Assembly: GCF_030814015.1 (NCBI RefSeq)
Contig: NZ_JAUSUL010000003.1
Location: 372,001-436,000, forward strand
Length of the DNA: 64,000 nucleotides
Reading direction: 5' to 3'
Source: Amorphus orientalis
Lineage (GTDB): Bacteria; Pseudomonadota; Alphaproteobacteria; Rhizobiales; Amorphaceae
Under the pieces are notes generated by a model. It did not search any database, was not told the DNA's origin, and worked only from the letters and a program-made list of their open reading frames with translations. The position numbers were made by a program, and so were the translations under genes. Shown here piece after piece: positions 61,768-64,000 of the stretch (within the stretch, counting starts at the first letter, position 1; the number at the start of each line of letters is the position of its first letter).

Positions 61768-62541
61768 ATGGCCACCTCCGCCCTGATCGACGTGCGAAGC
61801 GCCAGCAAACATTTCGGCGGTCTGGCCGCAGTCGATCGGGTGTCGTTCGAGATCGCCCCAGGCGAAGTGGCGGGCTTGATCGGCCCGAATGGCGCGGGCA
61901 AGAGCACCATGTTCTCCATGGTGGCCGGCGAGCTGAAGCCCACACAGGGTGAGATTCTGTTTGCCGGGGAGCGGATCGACCCCCTTCCCGCCAACGAGAT
62001 CTTTGCGCGCGGCCTGGTACGCTCCTTCCAGATCCCCAGACCGTTCCGAAGACTGACGGTGCTGGAGAACATGCTCGTCGCTCGCCCGCAGCAGCGCGGC
62101 GACCGTCTGTCCAATGCGCTGTTCCGTCCGGGTTCGGTGCGCAGGGAGGAGACCGCGGCGACCTCCGCCGCCCGAGAAATCCTTCAGGAACTGGGGCTGC
62201 TCGATCACCAGAACCGCATGGCCGGCGGCCTTTCCGGCGGTCAGCACAAGCTTCTCGAGCTCGCACGCGCGCTTATGTCGGATCCGAAGGCGATCCTGCT
62301 CGACGAGCCGTGCGCGGGTGTCGCGCCGGCGATGATCGAGCACCTGTCCGAGGCTGTCGAGCGCCTGCGCGCCCGCGGCATCACGGTGGTCCTGGTCGAA
62401 CACAACGTGGATTTCGTCATGCGCCATTGCGACCACATCGTTGTTATGGCCCAGGGGCGCGTCATGATCGACGGGGCCCCAGAAGTGGTCCGCAACGACG
62501 AGCGGGTTCTGGACGCCTTCCTGGGGGCTGGTCATGCGTGA
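61768..62541 (+). CDS. branched-chain-type ABC transporter ATPase LivG
   Basis: 257 residues from the ATG at 61768. Walker A GPNGAGKST, LivG-type RSFQIPRPFRRLTVLEN, signature LSGGQHKLLELARALM, Walker B ILLDEPCAGVAP and the switch His in VLVEHNVDFVM. An ATG at 61720 would add 16 residues but lies on the edge of the palindrome. Overlaps livF by 8 bp. Confidence 0.93.
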   Translation: MATSALIDVRSASKHFGGLAAVDRVSFEIAPGEVAGLIGPNGAGKSTMFSMVAGELKPTQGEILFAGERIDPLPANEIFARGLVRSFQIPRPFRRLTVLENMLVARPQQRGDRLSNALFRPGSVRREETAATSAAREILQELGLLDHQNRMAGGLSGGQHKLLELARALMSDPKAILLDEPCAGVAPAMIEHLSEAVERLRARGITVVLVEHNVDFVMRHCDHIVVMAQGRVMIDGAPEVVRNDERVLDAFLGAGHA

Positions 62542-63250
62542 CGCTTCGCTCGCCGTCGACCGTCTGGTCGCCGGCTACGTCAAGGGTCAGCCGATCGTGC
62601 GCGAGGTCTCGTTCTCGCTGGCGCCGGCGGAGATCCTTGCCGTGTTCGGACCCAACGGCGCGGGCAAGTCGACGTTGGTCAAGGCGATCGCGGGTGTGGC
62701 ACCGGTATTCGCAGGCGCGGTCCATTGCGGCGGCAGCGATCTGGCGGGAAGGCCCGCTCACCGCATCGCGCGCGCCGGAATCGGCTACGTGCCGCAAGTG
62801 CGGAACGTCTTCACCGAAATGAGCGTGCGGGAGAATCTGGATCTCGCCATCGCCATGCGGCAGAGCCGAGGGCCGACCCTGGCGGAAATCTACGAACTGT
62901 TCCCGGACCTGGAAGAGATGGGACGCCGCCGGGCGGGTGCGCTGTCGGGCGGCCAGCGTCAGATGGTTGCGATCTCGCGCGCCCTCCTGCTCGGCCCAAG
63001 CGTGCTGATCCTCGACGAGCCGTCCGCCGGCTTATCGCCGCGCAATGTGGACCTGGTCTTCCAGAGCCTGCGCCAGCTCCGTCTGCATGTCCCTATCCTG
63101 CTGGTGGAGCAGAACGTCAAAGCCGCCCTCAGGATCGCAGACCGTGCAATGCTGCTATCGGAAGGCACCGTCCGGCTATCCGCTTCCGCGGAAGAACTTC
63201 TCGACGATCCGGCGGTGATGGAGACCTTTCTCGGCGGAGGGTCGCAATGA
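62534..63250 (+). CDS. branched-chain-type ABC transporter ATPase LivF
   Basis: 238 residues. Walker A GPNGAGKSTLVKAIAG, Q-loop YVPQVRNVFTEMSV, signature LSGGQRQMVAISRALL, Walker B LILDEPSAGLSP, His in LLVEQNVKAALR (Gln in place of the usual switch His, as in LivF proteins). Coupled to the permease gene by an ATGA overlap at 63247-63250. Confidence 0.93.
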   Translation: MRDASLAVDRLVAGYVKGQPIVREVSFSLAPAEILAVFGPNGAGKSTLVKAIAGVAPVFAGAVHCGGSDLAGRPAHRIARAGIGYVPQVRNVFTEMSVRENLDLAIAMRQSRGPTLAEIYELFPDLEEMGRRRAGALSGGQRQMVAISRALLLGPSVLILDEPSAGLSPRNVDLVFQSLRQLRLHVPILLVEQNVKAALRIADRAMLLSEGTVRLSASAEELLDDPAVMETFLGGGSQ

Positions 63251-64000
63251 TCTCCCTTCTCGTCGACGCTGTCCTGGCCGGCGCGATACTCTGCCTGGCC
63301 TCCCTTGGTCTGTCCCTCGCCTATGCAATCTTCCGCTTCCCGAACTTCGCCCATGCGGAGTTCCTGACGGTCGGCGCCTATGGCGCGTTCGTCGGCTTCA
63401 CAATGGCGGCACCCGCCATGAACGAGCCGATCCAGATGCTTGCCGGTGCGATCGTCGCGATCCTGGCCGCCGCTCTGGTGGCTGCCCTTGCCGGTCGGAT
63501 CGTGTTCCAGCCGCTGGTGGCGCGAGGAGGCGGACCTGCGCTGATCATCGCGGCGTTCGCAACCGGCCTTCTGATCCGCAATCTGATCGTCTTCCTGTTC
63601 GGCCCCACCGAGCTTTACCTTCAGCGCGAGCTCGAGATCGCGGAGAATATCGGCTACGGCGTGCGGCTCACCCCCACGGAAATCGGGATCCTGATCGCAA
63701 CCGCTGTGGTGATCTACGCCCTGCATCTTGTCATGAGCCGGACGACCTTCGGCCGCTGTCTGCGCGCAACGGCCGAGAACCCTGACCTGGCCTCCGTGAC
63801 CGCGATTCCCGTCGATCGCATCCGGCTGGGCGCCTGGCTGCTGGCCGGATTCTACTGCGCCCTGTCGGGGCTTGCACTCACGCTGCTCGCGCCGATCCGG
63901 CCGGAGACCGGCTACGAGTATCTTCTGCCCGCACTCGCCGCCGTAATCCTCGGAGGGCTCGGCTCGATCTACGGCACCCTGGTCGGCGCCATGCTGATCG
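63247..64000 (+). CDS. branched-chain-type ABC transporter permease LivH (3' end cut by window)
   Basis: 251 codons visible. Starts MISLLVDAVLAGAILCLASL and contains AYAIFRFPNFAHAEFLTVGAY, the typical LivH first helices, and the domain motif RATAENPDLASVTAIPVDRI with GGLGSIYGTLVGAM. It is a membrane pore subunit; a LivM partner should follow outside the window. Confidence 0.92.
   Translation, partial: MISLLVDAVLAGAILCLASLGLSLAYAIFRFPNFAHAEFLTVGAYGAFVGFTMAAPAMNEPIQMLAGAIVAILAAALVAALAGRIVFQPLVARGGGPALIIAAFATGLLIRNLIVFLFGPTELYLQRELEIAENIGYGVRLTPTEIGILIATAVVIYALHLVMSRTTFGRCLRATAENPDLASVTAIPVDRIRLGAWLLAGFYCALSGLALTLLAPIRPETGYEYLLPALAAVILGGLGSIYGTLVGAMLI

Noticed and set aside
57899-64000. Search for a duplicated tRNA-Thr 3' end as the right end of the island
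   Set aside because: No copy of the tRNA 3' segment was seen by eye in this part; the boundary cannot be placed from this window.

Overview
The window is about 64 kb of GC-rich (roughly two-thirds G+C), densely coded DNA from an alphaproteobacterium, almost certainly a member of the Hyphomicrobiales (Rhizobiales). The evidence is the gcrA/argD divergent pair with GANTC sites, long-form PstC/PstA proteins in a phoR-pstSCAB-phoU-phoB cluster, GapR (DUF2312) next to DUF1244 and DUF1036-pyruvate kinase, and a rhizobial-type palindromic repeat family. I cannot name the genus from sequence alone.

Layout. 1-1808: argD (cut by the window edge) divergent from gcrA. 1809-10208: phosphate regulon on the minus strand, phoR, a Pho box, pstS, pstC, pstA, pstB, phoU, phoB. 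10555-11562: msrP. 11646-13927: DNA-repair genes (Ada-type methyltransferase, DUF2244, nth). 13991-17902: trehalose operon otsB-GH15-otsA with overlapping or nearly touching genes. 17913-22610: pdeM, an Lhr-like helicase and an ABC1/AarF kinase. 22958-29508: small membrane protein, GFA protein, PepF, an L,D-transpeptidase and a DUF882 (M15-like) protein. 29780-33713: gapR, DUF1244, EamA exporter, DUF1036, pyk. 33814-38291: a GT2 glycosyltransferase, membrane and secreted proteins of unknown function and a lower-GC orphan gene. 38545-44575: class III aminotransferase, universal stress protein and a TAXI-TRAP transporter, with several repeat elements between them. 44812-49320: an MFS transporter with an upstream small ORF, then an arsenic operon arsR-arsC(LMW-PTP type)-acr3-arsC(glutaredoxin type).

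49515-57871 is the clearest accessory region. A tRNA-Thr(CGU) is followed by a remnant that looks like the C-terminal tail of a tyrosine recombinase. Next, on the minus strand, come an Mrr-type endonuclease, an uncharacterised translationally coupled partner, and a complete type I restriction-modification set (hsdS, hsdM, hsdR). I read this as a tRNA-targeted island whose integrase has decayed. The hsdS specificity domains are visibly AT-richer than the rest.

57983-64000: a CoxL/XdhA-like molybdoprotein large subunit lacking the family's catalytic Glu (Gln instead) and lacking small and medium subunits in view. Beside it is a branched-chain-amino-acid-type ABC transporter (binding protein divergent from livG-livF-livH, the last cut by the window end). 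A perfect 17-bp palindrome sits in the divergent promoter region.

Across the window I count about ten copies of one palindromic element. Five lie at or within about 30 bp of the 3' ends of minus-strand genes, and one copy supplies two bases of a stop codon. A separate 32-bp perfect inverted repeat pair encloses 100 bp upstream of the aminotransferase. Two binding-protein genes (pstS and the TAXI gene) are each followed by a strong hairpin before the permease gene. No CRISPR array or rRNA was found. The best candidates for something undescribed are the Mrr-coupled partner gene, the Gln-substituted molybdoprotein and the lower-GC secreted orphan.
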